DNA from: an uncultured bacterium
GTDB taxonomy: Bacteria; Planctomycetota; UBA1135; GCA-002686595
Length of the DNA: 64,000 bases
Assembly: GCA_937905825.1 (NCBI GenBank)
Contig: CALCXM010000152.1
Coordinates: 1 to 64,000 of the forward strand
Reading direction: 5' to 3'
The position numbers were made by a program, and so were the translations under genes. Shown here in pieces: positions 43,379 through 52,949 of the stretch. The notes below the pieces were generated by a model that saw only the letters and a list, made by a program, of their open reading frames with translations, made no database searches and had not been told where the DNA came from. Every line of letters begins with the position of its first letter. The stretch's first letter is position 1.

Positions 43379-44790
43379 ACCTCTGTGCTTCTATCCTGCC
43401 CTTCCTGTTCACGCTGCCGGCCCTTGGATCCACAGCCCATGAGCCGGAGCTACGCCTGCTGAAGCAGGACTTCGCCCGGGGCATTGAGTTGACGACCGGA
43501 AACAAAGACGCGGTCCAGACGCTGCTCTTGCCCGAGGTCGTCTACATGACCTTGAGCGATCGCAACATGCGCGACTTGCGCGTGTTCAACGGCGCCGGCG
43601 AAGAGGTCCCGCACGCCCTGCGGTCCTTAATGGATGCAAAGCGCATCGACCATGCGGACGTGGAGCTGCCCCTGTTTCCCCTTCGCGCAGAGCCCGGTGG
43701 AAACGCGCAGATCGGCGATGTCTCCCTGCAACTCAAGCGCAGCCCGGAAGGTCGCGTGATCGAGTTGAAGGCTCTGGCGCCAACGCAGCAGGTGGATGCC
43801 GACCGGACTGCGCCAGTGCTCGCGTACTTGATGGACTTGGGATCCTTGAGCCGTCCGGTCACGGCCCTCAGCCTTCTGCTCCCGAGCACGCAGGAGAGTT
43901 TCCTCGTTCCCTACGCGGTGGAAGCCAGCAGCGACCTGGCTACCTGGTCCACACTGGTCGCACAGGCAAGCTTGGCCAGCCTCGACCGGGATGGAGCTCG
44001 CTTGGAGCGCACCCGCGTCTCCTTGCCCGCGACTTCCAGACCCTACCTGCGATTGCGTTGGCTCGACCAGCCGCCGCCGCTTCCCCTAGAGCGCGTGCGC
44101 TTGGAACTCGCGAGCGAGTCCGGCGTCCCCGCACGACGTCTCGTGGAGCGCCTGGGCAAGCAAACGGAAAGCACGCCACCGACGTACACCTTCGAGAGCC
44201 TGGGCGTGCTACCCGTCAATCGCGTGCAAGTCGAACTCCCCGACACCAACACGCTGATTCAAGCCGCCCTCAAGACTCGCGATTCAGAAGAGGCCCCCTG
44301 GCGCACGGCCCTCGATGCACGCTACTTCCGCATCACGAACGGCGTCGAATTGAGCAACGACCCGCACCCGATCGCGACCCACGTGGCTAAATTCTGGGCC
44401 CTCTTCGTGGACCCCCAAGGGGGCGGATTGGGAAGCGGCATGCCCACCTTGCGACTGGAGTACTTCCCCCACCAACTCGCCTTCGTGGCGCGCGGCGAAG
44501 GCCCCTTCACCTTGGCCTTTGGAAAGGCTCAGGCACCTCATTCCAACTTCGACTGGTCCACCGTCACGCAGATGCTAACGGGTGAACAGCGTCGTGCTCT
44601 GCCGGAACAATCCGTCACCATGGGTGAGAGCTTTGCACTCGCCGGAAGCTCGGCCTTCGTTGTGCACAAGGAAGACCGCAGTCTGCAACAGGCCGCCCTC
44701 TGGGCCGTGTTGATCCTCGGAGTGGCCATGCTCGGCGGCTACTGCTGGAAGCTGTTTCGCAAACTGCCCGCGCCGGAGATTCACAAGTAG
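43375..44790 (+). CDS. DUF3999 exported protein with C-terminal membrane anchor
   Basis: 471 aa from the ATG overlapping the DUF2339 stop. A signal peptide (residues 1-18) is followed by beta-rich domains of DUF3999 type (VVYMTLSDRNMRDLRVFNGAGE near the start), then a C-terminal helix (AALWAVLILGVAMLGGYCW) and a short basic tail. The product would sit on the exported face beside the DUF2339 protein. Function unknown; an envelope complex is inferred from coupling and topology. Confidence 0.85.
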   Translation: MNLCASILPFLFTLPALGSTAHEPELRLLKQDFARGIELTTGNKDAVQTLLLPEVVYMTLSDRNMRDLRVFNGAGEEVPHALRSLMDAKRIDHADVELPLFPLRAEPGGNAQIGDVSLQLKRSPEGRVIELKALAPTQQVDADRTAPVLAYLMDLGSLSRPVTALSLLLPSTQESFLVPYAVEASSDLATWSTLVAQASLASLDRDGARLERTRVSLPATSRPYLRLRWLDQPPPLPLERVRLELASESGVPARRLVERLGKQTESTPPTYTFESLGVLPVNRVQVELPDTNTLIQAALKTRDSEEAPWRTALDARYFRITNGVELSNDPHPIATHVAKFWALFVDPQGGGLGSGMPTLRLEYFPHQLAFVARGEGPFTLAFGKAQAPHSNFDWSTVTQMLTGEQRRALPEQSVTMGESFALAGSSAFVVHKEDRSLQQAALWAVLILGVAMLGGYCWKLFRKLPAPEIHK

Positions 44791-44853
44791 CTCGACTGCA
44801 GTGGACTCCTGCTCGACGGAGGCTGGTGCTCCTCAGCCCAGGGCTTCAAGGGC

Positions 44854-46149
44854 TCAGAGGGCCCGCGCGATCTGCTCGGCAGCCACCCGGTTGCCCTGGG
44901 CATTTGGATGCCCTTCGACGAAGTAGTGCGAGTTCGGTCCGCGACCTGGGATCTCGAACACCGGCAGGAGGTCCAACGCCCGGATGCCCTGGTCCCTGCA
45001 AAACTCCAACAGGGTTCTCCCCGGAAGATCGCGGTCCAAGGCTGCTGAATCCTCACCGTAGACGCCCGCGATCTGCTCGAACGAGGCAACCTCGGTTTGC
45101 AATCGCATGGGCATGCGGACGAAGAGCAACTCCGCACCCAAGCGCTCACACTGCTGCGACATGCCCAGGATTGCCTGCCTGGCGAGATCCAGCTCCTCCT
45201 GCACGGACCCCTCCGGTTCTTTTCGCGAACTCAACAACATGCCGCGGTAGGCGTGGTGTTTGAAAATCCCGTTCTCCGTCAGCCAAGGCATGCAGGCAGT
45301 CTCCAACCGGTTGTAGAGCGCGGAACGCCGGGCCCAATACCAGCGACTAAGCAGTGAGGGCGCTCTGCCGGCCACGGGCAACGGATCCGGGCCGGGCCCC
45401 TCAGAAGCCAAGCGAAGGTCGTGCAAGCCACTCTTGCGTTCGACCACAAACTGCGCGCGACAGTTTTGCAAGTCGTTGCCGTCATAGAAGACAACGACCA
45501 CGTGGGTCGGCTGCAAGCGTTCCCCGAAGCGCTCGAGCAAGATCCGCTCGTGCCGCGGACCATAGCTGGCCACAGCAGCGTTGAAGACACGCACCTTTGG
45601 CAAGCGCGCGGAGAGCTGCTCTTCTAACCTTGCGGCGATGGTTTGTGAGCCGCTGACCCCGAAGCCCACACAGGTGGAGTCCCCCAGCAACAGGACGCGC
45701 GCATCTCCGGGCACCACGGAAGTCGGCCACTCTTCATCGCGAAAGCCGTCCGAGTTCGTCTCGAACAACTCGGCCGCGTACTCGGGGTGCAGGAAGCGTC
45801 CGCTGAAGTTGGGCGCGAGCACCCGGCCAAGCGCGGGATCGTCTAGGTACAAATCCTCGGCCACGCACTCTTCCGTGGGGACGATGCGATAGGGGGTGAT
45901 CGGCCAACGCCAGGCCGCCAGAGCTTCCCCAAGCGTCAGTGCCAGGGTTGCGGAGAGGCTGAGGAGCAAGAGCCGCGCGAGGCCCCTGCGCCGGCGCAAG
46001 GCCACGAGCCAAGCCAACTGCACTAGGCCCAGCAAGGCGAGCGTGAGGAACACCCCCTGGGGCCAACGGGCGTAAGGCAGCAGCAGAATGGAGCTGCTGA
46101 CGCTGACGGTCAAGGCCGCCCGATTGGAGGTCTGTGTGGTGCTGGGCAT
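44854..46149 (-). CDS. Membrane-anchored SGNH hydrolase-like protein
   Basis: 431 aa. Two N-terminal membrane helices (about 18-45 and 58-80) precede an SGNH domain: block I VLLLGDSTCVGFG, block III YDGNDLQN, block V EGHPNAQGN supplying Asp/His. This arrangement is seen in acyl-modifying enzymes of exopolysaccharide and in alginate acetylation-type systems; the exact role is open. Divergent from the AlbA-like gene at 46341 with a 191-bp shared promoter region. Confidence 0.82.
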   Translation of the reverse strand: MPSTTQTSNRAALTVSVSSSILLLPYARWPQGVFLTLALLGLVQLAWLVALRRRRGLARLLLLSLSATLALTLGEALAAWRWPITPYRIVPTEECVAEDLYLDDPALGRVLAPNFSGRFLHPEYAAELFETNSDGFRDEEWPTSVVPGDARVLLLGDSTCVGFGVSGSQTIAARLEEQLSARLPKVRVFNAAVASYGPRHERILLERFGERLQPTHVVVVFYDGNDLQNCRAQFVVERKSGLHDLRLASEGPGPDPLPVAGRAPSLLSRWYWARRSALYNRLETACMPWLTENGIFKHHAYRGMLLSSRKEPEGSVQEELDLARQAILGMSQQCERLGAELLFVRMPMRLQTEVASFEQIAGVYGEDSAALDRDLPGRTLLEFCRDQGIRALDLLPVFEIPGRGPNSHYFVEGHPNAQGNRVAAEQIARAL

Positions 46150-46340
46150 GTTTGGGGTGGCCCGGACGATTGTCTGGAGCGTCCTGGATGGACCCCGGGG
46201 TCTCGGCTCGGATCACTGTACGCCATGGGCCCCACTTCCGGTGCATTCCTGGCTCTCCCGCCGCGCCAAGCCGACTCTCCCGAACAATTCTTTGGCCGCG
46301 GGGCAATCCCGGCCGAGCCCCGCCGTCGTATGCTTCCCCC

Positions 46341-46997
46341 GTGAAGCTATCCGCACTAGAACTCAGCCGCATGATCGCCACTGGAGAGAGCTCCCACGTG
46401 GCCATCGCGCCGGAGCTGCCCGACGACGAATCCATAGGACAAACCCTGTCCGCCTTCGCCAATACGCGCGGCGGTTGGCTCTTGATCGGCGCCGTCCCCG
46501 AAGGGGAGGTGATCGGCTCCAGGGACTGCAGTGGCGACATGTCGCGCATCCGACTCGTGGCAGAAGAGGATCTGAAGCCGGCCCTCGGAATCGAACTGAA
46601 CACGGTTCGAGTTGGGAAGGCGAACGTGATCACGGTTCATGTCAACACCTCCGACAATCGCCCGCACTCCATGCCCGCTGGCAAGAAAGGGCGAGCGGAG
46701 ATCTTCGTGCGCGTGGGCGAGACCAACGAGTTGGCCGATGGCGCGACCCTGAATGCCCTGCGCTCGCACCGGGTCGTGTCCCGTCCGAAGAGCGCTTTCG
46801 AGGAGAAAATCCTGGAGTGGGTCGCGGCGCAAGAGAGCGATGGGCAGAACGCCGACGGCGGTGTCTCCCCGGCAGACTTCAGTCAGGCTGCCAACGTCGG
46901 CGAGCGGCGCGCCAACAAGGCCTTCATTCAACTCGAAACGAACGGCTTGCTGATCGGACACGGAGAGCGCGGGCGCCGCTTCTACGCGTTGCCGTAG
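46341..46997 (+). CDS. AlbA_2/Schlafen-like putative DNA-binding protein
   Basis: 218 aa from GTG 46341. Residues 1-140 resemble the AlbA_2 (Schlafen-related) domain: ESSHVAIAPELPDDESIGQ, LSAFANTRGGWLLIGAV (the family's N-T-x-G-G element) and RAEIFVRVGETNELA. A winged-helix-like tail follows (FEEKILEWVAAQ, then ANKAFIQLETNGLL). No ATPase motif. Possible transcription regulator; targets unknown. Confidence 0.75.
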   Translation: MKLSALELSRMIATGESSHVAIAPELPDDESIGQTLSAFANTRGGWLLIGAVPEGEVIGSRDCSGDMSRIRLVAEEDLKPALGIELNTVRVGKANVITVHVNTSDNRPHSMPAGKKGRAEIFVRVGETNELADGATLNALRSHRVVSRPKSAFEEKILEWVAAQESDGQNADGGVSPADFSQAANVGERRANKAFIQLETNGLLIGHGERGRRFYALP

Positions 46998-47032
46998 AGG
47001 TCTGGCCCCTGTCGGCCGGGCCTCTGGCCCAC

Positions 47033-48976
47033 TCACTGATTTTCGTCCAAGGCAAAGAGTTGAAAGCGCGCCGGGCGCGCCGGGTCGCTTGGATGCTCGC
47101 TCTTCCACAATAGCTGATAGCCCGGAATGCTGTCGCTGTTCTCCCCCAGCAAGTCGCTGGCAGCCGTCTCGGCCAGGGGTTGCTCCTGACTTCGAGGGAA
47201 GCCGGCGCTATAGCGAGAGGCGTGCATCACCCAAAGCATCGAGCGATCGACGACCAGGTAGGAGCATCCATAGTCGGCTCGAAGATGATCTCGAAGCCCC
47301 TGGGTGCTACCGCGATAGAACGCGTTCCAAAAAGCCTCCACTCGCCGGCGCGCTGAATTCCGTTCCCACTTGGGCTGCAAAATCATAGGGCGTCCGGTTT
47401 GCGCGAGAATGGCCGTGGAGCTCATGAAGTCAGTGGCCACCGGCTGCCCCGGCGGCACATGAATTTCGACCGCGTTCACCAACTGCGCAAGTTCTTGCAC
47501 GCCACTCTGGGGACGGTACCAAGCCAACCGATGCCTGGACTTCGCTTGGCTGGAGTAGCTCAGTTGCCCGAACAAGAGCAAGCCCGCGATGATCGGAATC
47601 AACCTGCAGGCTAATTCGGCCAGGCTACGCGTCCCCTCAGCTGAGCTGGACTGAGGAACACGCGACTGGGCGCTTTGCTGAAGTCGCACGAAGAGAAACA
47701 CCGCGAGGGGCGGCAAGAGGATCGCTGGTAGGCAAGACATGCGCACGATCAGCCAAGTCACGGGCAGGCTAAGCAAAGCAAACAACCCCAGGGCCGGCGC
47801 GCTTCGCGAGTTGCTGAACAGGCTGTAGAGACAAGCGGGCAAACCCACGAACAACGCCACCCCGAGCAATCCCGGGGCGAGGGCCAAATCTAAGGTCGCG
47901 AAGGGTCCTTGCCAAAGCAGGCGTGCATCGAAGGACAACTCGTTTGGATCCGCTGGCAGGACGCCCCCATGCAAGACCTTGGCGAGCAGCACTTCGTACA
48001 CGTGCCCAAAGTTGGAACCACCCGACCCCAGGACAAGGGCGCCGATTCCAAGCGAGGCCACAGCCAGGGCAACGGCGCTGAGCCTTGGTTGCCGCGGGCG
48101 CAGGCGCGGACCAAGCCACAAGCTGCTGAGCAGTCCCATCGCCCCCAAGAAAGCCCCGCTCCCCAGACTTGGAATGAGCACGTAACCAAGCGCAAGGATG
48201 CCCAGGACCAGTGGTCCCTGGGTTCTTAGGGGAGTTCGACCTTTGACTAGGAAGACCACAAAGAGCGCGAGGACCTCCAAGGCGCAGACGAAGGACATGG
48301 CGTGCCATGTGGCGAGGGCCAGTACCGCGAGCAGAGTCGCCCAAACGGCGGAGGCCCGCGATCCGACGCGCAGGGCACGCGCGAACAACCAGAGGTGCAA
48401 GGCAAAGAACGTCAAGCTCAAGTCCTCGCGAATCAACACAAAGCCGATCGTGCGGAAGCTCGCGGGTGTTCCGAGGTAGAGCAGGCTGGCCAGCAAGGCA
48501 GGCCAACGTCCTCCGCAAAGTTCGAAGGCCAAACCCCACACTCCCAGAACCGCAAGGGCAGCCATCAAGGCAGCCCCGTAGTGACACCAACGCAACAGGG
48601 AGATGTCGCCGCCGAAGTGCTTCCAACTCCAACCGAGCAGGAACTCTTGACCTACGGTGTAGTCCGCCGGGATGTCCACCTTCTGCGGGTACGCGATGCG
48701 CGGGTCCGCGTTCCAGTCCTCTGGCAACCAGTCTTCCGCGTTGGCCACTTGAGACGTCAGGTAGTACAGAAGTCCCGGGTCGCTCTTGAGCAGGCCGGCT
48801 TCCGGGCCGCGCTCCAAGGCCCCATCCATGGCCGCCGTGTCCAACCGAATCCAGGCACTCAAGAGCACCAGCAGAAACACGATCAAGGCATCGAGCCAAC
48901 GTGATCCCGCATGACTTGGGTCGGCGCCGTCGAGGCGATTTTCTGCTACTTGGGACACGGGAGCGGAGACTACCAC
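47033..48976 (-). CDS. Polytopic membrane protein, GT-C/STT3-like
   Basis: 647 aa with about 12-13 membrane helices and a soluble C-terminal domain from about 500. The start is GTG 48976. The first exported loop reads LKSDPGLLYYLTSQV and later DPRIAYPQKVDIP, a D-P/aromatic pattern like GT-C oligosaccharyl- or glycosyltransferases. Assignment by resemblance. It shares general architecture with the protein at 30002-31795 but I see no close identity. Convergent with the AlbA-like gene; a possible GC hairpin (46996-47030) lies between them. Confidence 0.72.
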   Translation of the reverse strand: MVVSAPVSQVAENRLDGADPSHAGSRWLDALIVFLLVLLSAWIRLDTAAMDGALERGPEAGLLKSDPGLLYYLTSQVANAEDWLPEDWNADPRIAYPQKVDIPADYTVGQEFLLGWSWKHFGGDISLLRWCHYGAALMAALAVLGVWGLAFELCGGRWPALLASLLYLGTPASFRTIGFVLIREDLSLTFFALHLWLFARALRVGSRASAVWATLLAVLALATWHAMSFVCALEVLALFVVFLVKGRTPLRTQGPLVLGILALGYVLIPSLGSGAFLGAMGLLSSLWLGPRLRPRQPRLSAVALAVASLGIGALVLGSGGSNFGHVYEVLLAKVLHGGVLPADPNELSFDARLLWQGPFATLDLALAPGLLGVALFVGLPACLYSLFSNSRSAPALGLFALLSLPVTWLIVRMSCLPAILLPPLAVFLFVRLQQSAQSRVPQSSSAEGTRSLAELACRLIPIIAGLLLFGQLSYSSQAKSRHRLAWYRPQSGVQELAQLVNAVEIHVPPGQPVATDFMSSTAILAQTGRPMILQPKWERNSARRRVEAFWNAFYRGSTQGLRDHLRADYGCSYLVVDRSMLWVMHASRYSAGFPRSQEQPLAETAASDLLGENSDSIPGYQLLWKSEHPSDPARPARFQLFALDENQ

Positions 48977-49198
48977 AACCGTTTAGGGAAAGCGGGCTGG
49001 TCAGAGAGGGAAGGCAGCGGCTGCTCCCAGGTAGCGCCTCGCAACAATGGGCTGCAAGACCGATCCAAGCGCGCTGCTGGAGGCGCCTCGAGGGTCGAGG
49101 CGGGTGGCGCGAAGCCCCCTTCTCTGCGAGAATAGAAACGGTGACGGCTTCCGCAAGCTGTCCCTCGGCGTCTCGCAATCTAAGTCCTGGTCAGCCCC

Positions 49199-51211
49199 AT
49201 GAGTTCCTCCCAACGTTTCCGAATCTCGCTTCTCCTGCTCGGCTCCTCACCGGCACTCGCAATCGCTCAAGTCCCCGCGCCTGCCTTCACTGATGTCACC
49301 CAGCAAATGGGAATCGACTCGCTCTACGCACCGAGCTCGTTCATCAACTCGACCTACGGTGGTGGCGGCGCCGTGGGCGACTTCGACAACGACGGGGTGC
49401 CGGAGATCTTCCTTATGCGCGGCGGGTTCCACGGGACCCCAGATCGCTTCTACAAGATGGGGCCGGGCAGTGCCTACGTGGACGAAGCGGCCGCCTGGGG
49501 ATTGGACGAAGTTCACAATGGCCGCGGCTGCACGGTTGGCGACTTCAATGGCGACGGCTACCTCGACCTCTTCGTGACGAGCATGGGGCCCCCGCCGGCC
49601 GCAGCTATGGGCAAGCACAAGCTCTTCAAGAACAACGGCAATGGAAGCTTCACCGACGTGGCTCCATCCGCGGGAGTGGACTTCAGCTCTTCGGTGGTTC
49701 CGGATGGCTGGGGAGCGGCGTTCGGCGACTACGACTTGGATGGAGACCTCGACCTATTCGTCACGGGCCACGCCCATGGGAACAGTGGCTCGAGGCTGTT
49801 CCGCAACAACGGGGACGAGACCTTCACGGATGTGACCCAAAGCTCCAACATTTTCAACAACTCGCCCTCCTCGATCGCTGGCTTCGCCCCGCGCTTCATG
49901 GACACGAACGGGGACCGCTATCCCGAGCTGCTGCTCGCGGCTGACTTCGGCACCAGTCGCTACTTCCGCAACAACGCCAACGGCACCTTCACGGACATCA
50001 CCCAGCCATCGGGGGTCGGCCATGCGGAAAACGGAATGGGGCAGACCTACGGAGATTGGAACAACGACGGTCTCGTCGACTGGTACAACTCCTCCATCTA
50101 CTACCCCCTCGCCAATTGGACCGGCAGCAAGCTCTACCTAAACCTCGGGGCCCACAGCTTCCAAGACGTGTCCGCGGCAGCCGGAGTCTCCAACAGCGGC
50201 TACGCCTGGGCGGCGATCTCCGCAGACTTCAATCACGACGGCTTGGAAGACATCGTGGAGACCAACGGAGAGCTGACCTTCAACGGCGGAATCTTCAACA
50301 ACCAGCAGTCCTTCCTCTACATGAACGTCGCGGGGCAGACCGCTTTCAATGAGATGGCGCTTCCCTCGGGACTGGTGCACACGGACCAGGGCCGGGGCAT
50401 GTTCAACTTCGACATGGAGGGCGACGGGGATCAGGACGTGCTGATCATCTCCTTCAACGGCCTTGCGCGGCTCTACCGCAATGACATCGCTGGAGCACCG
50501 GGCGCCAATTGGTTGCGGTTGTTCCTCGACACCAGCACGAACCCGCTCCTGGCTCCGAACGGCTATGGAACCAAGGTCACCTTGACCATCGGACAAGAAT
50601 CGCAAACGCGCTTCATGGTCGGCGGAGATGCCTACTTGAGCTGCAGCGAGCTATCGGTCCACTTTGGAGTTGGAGCACAGACGTTGATCGACGAAGTGCG
50701 CGTCGACTGGGCAGACGGCCAATCCACCCTGCTGCTGAACGTCGCGCCCAATCAAACTCAAACGCTGCTCGCTCCCGCGGCCAACATCCTGGCGCCGACC
50801 ATCTACTGCGTGGGCAAGACCTCCTCGGACGGTTGCTTGGGAAGCATCTCGAGCGCGGGGCAACCCTCACTCTCTAGCGCCCAAGCCTTCTCGATCGACG
50901 CCTCCACGGTCAGTCGCAACAAGTTTGGGCTGCTGTTCTACGGCTACTCGGAGGCTTCGATTCCGTTCCAGGGCGGAGTGCTGTGCGCGCAACCGGCCCT
51001 CAAGCGCACCAGTGTGCAGAACTCAGGGGGCGGCAGCTCAGGAGGGTGCTTGGGAAGCTTCTCCTTTGACTTCAATGGCTACTTGCAGGCCGGCATGGAC
51101 CCTGCCCTCTTGGCCGGGTCAGAGGTCTACGCCCAGTACTGGTACCGCGACCCGATGGACGCCTTCGGTTCGGCCCTGACCAACGCGATCAAGTTCGGCA
51201 TCGCGCCCTGA
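49199..51211 (+). CDS. Exported VCBS/FG-GAP propeller protein with ASPIC-type and C-terminal WYRDP domains
   Basis: 670 aa. A signal peptide ends near residue 24. Repeated calcium-binding loops of D-x-D-x-D-G type (GDFDNDGVPE, GDFNGDGYLD, GDYDLDGDLD, GDWNNDGLVD) form a VCBS/FG-GAP propeller (about 55-430). An ASPIC/UnbV-like strand set follows (GTKVTLTIGQES; HFGVGAQTLIDEVRVDW). The last 130 residues form a separate domain ending in QYWYRDPMDAFGSALTNA, which recurs in the protein at 55936-58455. An exported, calcium-stabilised binding or surface protein. Confidence 0.88.
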   Translation: MSSSQRFRISLLLLGSSPALAIAQVPAPAFTDVTQQMGIDSLYAPSSFINSTYGGGGAVGDFDNDGVPEIFLMRGGFHGTPDRFYKMGPGSAYVDEAAAWGLDEVHNGRGCTVGDFNGDGYLDLFVTSMGPPPAAAMGKHKLFKNNGNGSFTDVAPSAGVDFSSSVVPDGWGAAFGDYDLDGDLDLFVTGHAHGNSGSRLFRNNGDETFTDVTQSSNIFNNSPSSIAGFAPRFMDTNGDRYPELLLAADFGTSRYFRNNANGTFTDITQPSGVGHAENGMGQTYGDWNNDGLVDWYNSSIYYPLANWTGSKLYLNLGAHSFQDVSAAAGVSNSGYAWAAISADFNHDGLEDIVETNGELTFNGGIFNNQQSFLYMNVAGQTAFNEMALPSGLVHTDQGRGMFNFDMEGDGDQDVLIISFNGLARLYRNDIAGAPGANWLRLFLDTSTNPLLAPNGYGTKVTLTIGQESQTRFMVGGDAYLSCSELSVHFGVGAQTLIDEVRVDWADGQSTLLLNVAPNQTQTLLAPAANILAPTIYCVGKTSSDGCLGSISSAGQPSLSSAQAFSIDASTVSRNKFGLLFYGYSEASIPFQGGVLCAQPALKRTSVQNSGGGSSGGCLGSFSFDFNGYLQAGMDPALLAGSEVYAQYWYRDPMDAFGSALTNAIKFGIAP

Positions 51212-51244
51212 GCGGCGGGACGGGCCTCCCCCGAGCACGTTCCC

Positions 51245-52792
51245 CTAAAAGACGAGTGCCGGGTAGTTGGCGTCGAGCTCCGCGCGCAACTCGGCGTAGT
51301 TCGAAGCGAAGGGCTCTTGCATGAGCTCCACTTCGTTCATCAAGTTGTCGCTCTCATAGGGATCCGGACGCAGGTGGTAGAACTCTTCTTGAATGCTGAT
51401 CGAACCACTTGTTTGGCGCCGAACGCGCTGGATCAGCTTGTAGCCCTTTAGGTTGCGAATGGTGCGTTCATGCTCGTCAACGCTCCAACCGACCGGCGGT
51501 CTGCCGGAGGGCGACGGCACGAAGTTGTCGCCGAAACGCTCGGCGTACAGGAAGTCGCGAACGGAACTCGTCTGTCCGGTCAAGATCGGCAGGATGCTGT
51601 GCGAGTCCCGGAAGCCGTTTGGATCCGCCGGCAGCGTCGCCCCGGCGATGTCCGCGACGGTCGCAAAGACATCGGTCGCGTCCACCATGGCGTTCGTGCT
51701 GCGTCCGCGCAGGGTTGGACTGACGTAGGGCGATTTCACGATAAAGGGAACATGGACGCCCCCGTCGTAAACCGTTCGCTTGGTGTGCAGGCCAAAAAAC
51801 GGGCTGACGGTGGCGAAGCTCTCGCTCCCATTGTCTCCCATGAAGATGATTGTCGTGGGCAGGTCCGGCCGGTCCACGTCCGCTTCGACCGCACAAAGAA
51901 TCCTTCCGACCTCGTTGTCAAGCCACTGCATCATGCAACGGGCCCGTTGCTGTGTGTCCGTCGGCTGATTGCAGTTCGGCTTTCCGATCACGGGCCCGTC
52001 CAGGCCGATGCAGCCGGCGCGCTCGGGAATGATCGTTGGCAAGTCCAAGGGTTCGTGGGGTGCGTTGAAGGGCACGTACAAGAAGAACGGCTCGGGCATC
52101 GTCTTGATCAAGTGCACCGCGTCGTCCGCCGTGTCCAAGGTCGCGTAGTCCGTCACCGTTGCCAGGCAAAAACCATTCGAAGGTGGCGTGCACTCATCGA
52201 GCGCTGAGCCAATCGAGGTGGCGAACAGCTTCTCCCAGACGTTGTACCCCTGCCCAATGAGGTTCCTGGGGCTTCCTGCGTATTGGTCGAACCAACGATA
52301 TGGAGCTTCCCCGAGTGCGTGGAACAGCCCATCCGAAGTAGCCAGGGCCGTGTTGTGCGCCAAGTGCCACTTACCAACCGCTGCAGAGTGGTAGTTGCCC
52401 AAGGTCGACGTGCGCAACACCGTTGGGAGAATTGGCTGGTTCAGATCCAAGCCACCTCCAAGTTCAACGGGGCCCCCCACGTTGCGACCGATGCCAGAGC
52501 GAAAGGCCGGCAGGCCCGTTAGAAGCTGCGCACGACTCGGTGAGCACGACGGGTTGGTCCAAGCGTTGCGGAAGGTGAGGCCCGTGCGCGCCAGGTAGTC
52601 GATCACCGGCGTGGTGTTCTCGTAGCCCGCGAGCGGATGGCCCGCGTAGTACTTCTCGTAGTTGTGAACGAGGTCCACGCCCACGTCGTCCGCCAACAGA
52701 ATGATGATGTTCTGTGCGGCACTGGGGGCGCGGCCGGCGTCCCCCGGGAAAAGGGTCGCGGTGCTAGTCAGGAGAGCGAGGAGCGGGAGCAT
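51245..52792 (-). CDS. Exported formylglycine-type sulfatase
   Basis: 515 aa with an N-terminal signal peptide (residues 1-17). It has the full sulfatase signature: metal-binding LLADDVGVD near 32-40, and C83-S-P-S-R87 followed by AQLLTG, where Cys83 would be converted to formylglycine; then GDNGSES for the second metal set. This is the only one of the three sulfatase-fold proteins in the window with that motif. A maturation enzyme (FGE or anSME) is not in the window. Substrate unknown, probably a sulfated polysaccharide or other sulfate ester. Confidence 0.92.
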   Translation of the reverse strand: MLPLLALLTSTATLFPGDAGRAPSAAQNIIILLADDVGVDLVHNYEKYYAGHPLAGYENTTPVIDYLARTGLTFRNAWTNPSCSPSRAQLLTGLPAFRSGIGRNVGGPVELGGGLDLNQPILPTVLRTSTLGNYHSAAVGKWHLAHNTALATSDGLFHALGEAPYRWFDQYAGSPRNLIGQGYNVWEKLFATSIGSALDECTPPSNGFCLATVTDYATLDTADDAVHLIKTMPEPFFLYVPFNAPHEPLDLPTIIPERAGCIGLDGPVIGKPNCNQPTDTQQRARCMMQWLDNEVGRILCAVEADVDRPDLPTTIIFMGDNGSESFATVSPFFGLHTKRTVYDGGVHVPFIVKSPYVSPTLRGRSTNAMVDATDVFATVADIAGATLPADPNGFRDSHSILPILTGQTSSVRDFLYAERFGDNFVPSPSGRPPVGWSVDEHERTIRNLKGYKLIQRVRRQTSGSISIQEEFYHLRPDPYESDNLMNEVELMQEPFASNYAELRAELDANYPALVF

Positions 52793-52850
52793 ATTGGGCG
52801 GCGAGCTGGCGAGATAGAAATAGGGCCTCGTTCAACTCTACCCCAGGCCC

Positions 52851-52920
52851 AGGGGCCGTGGGGATTCGAACCCCGGGGGACCGCTCATGCACGCGCTGAT
52901 CAGACGCAAGCTCCTGCCCC
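52851..52920 (-). other. tRNA-like remnant
   Basis: On the minus strand a T-arm-like segment GGGG-TTCGAAT-CCCC is followed by CGGCCCC-T, and a complementary GGGGCAG (6 of 7 pairs) lies 62 nt upstream, giving a 70-nt object with acceptor and T arms of tRNA form. The D loop lacks GG and no anticodon stem-loop can be folded, so a functional tRNA is unlikely. It sits 29 bp after the DjlA-like gene. It could be a decayed tRNA or an old attachment site. Confidence 0.3.
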
Positions 52921-52949
52921 ACAATGACCTAGGAAGCCTCTAGCCCGGT

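Noticed and set aside
47769..49178. 469-codon minus-strand frame overlapping the GT-C-like gene
   Set aside because: Out of frame with the membrane protein, Arg/Ser/Leu-rich and without helices or motifs.
52851..52920. Functional tRNA gene
   Set aside because: No foldable anticodon arm and no GG in the D loop; kept only as a tRNA-like remnant.
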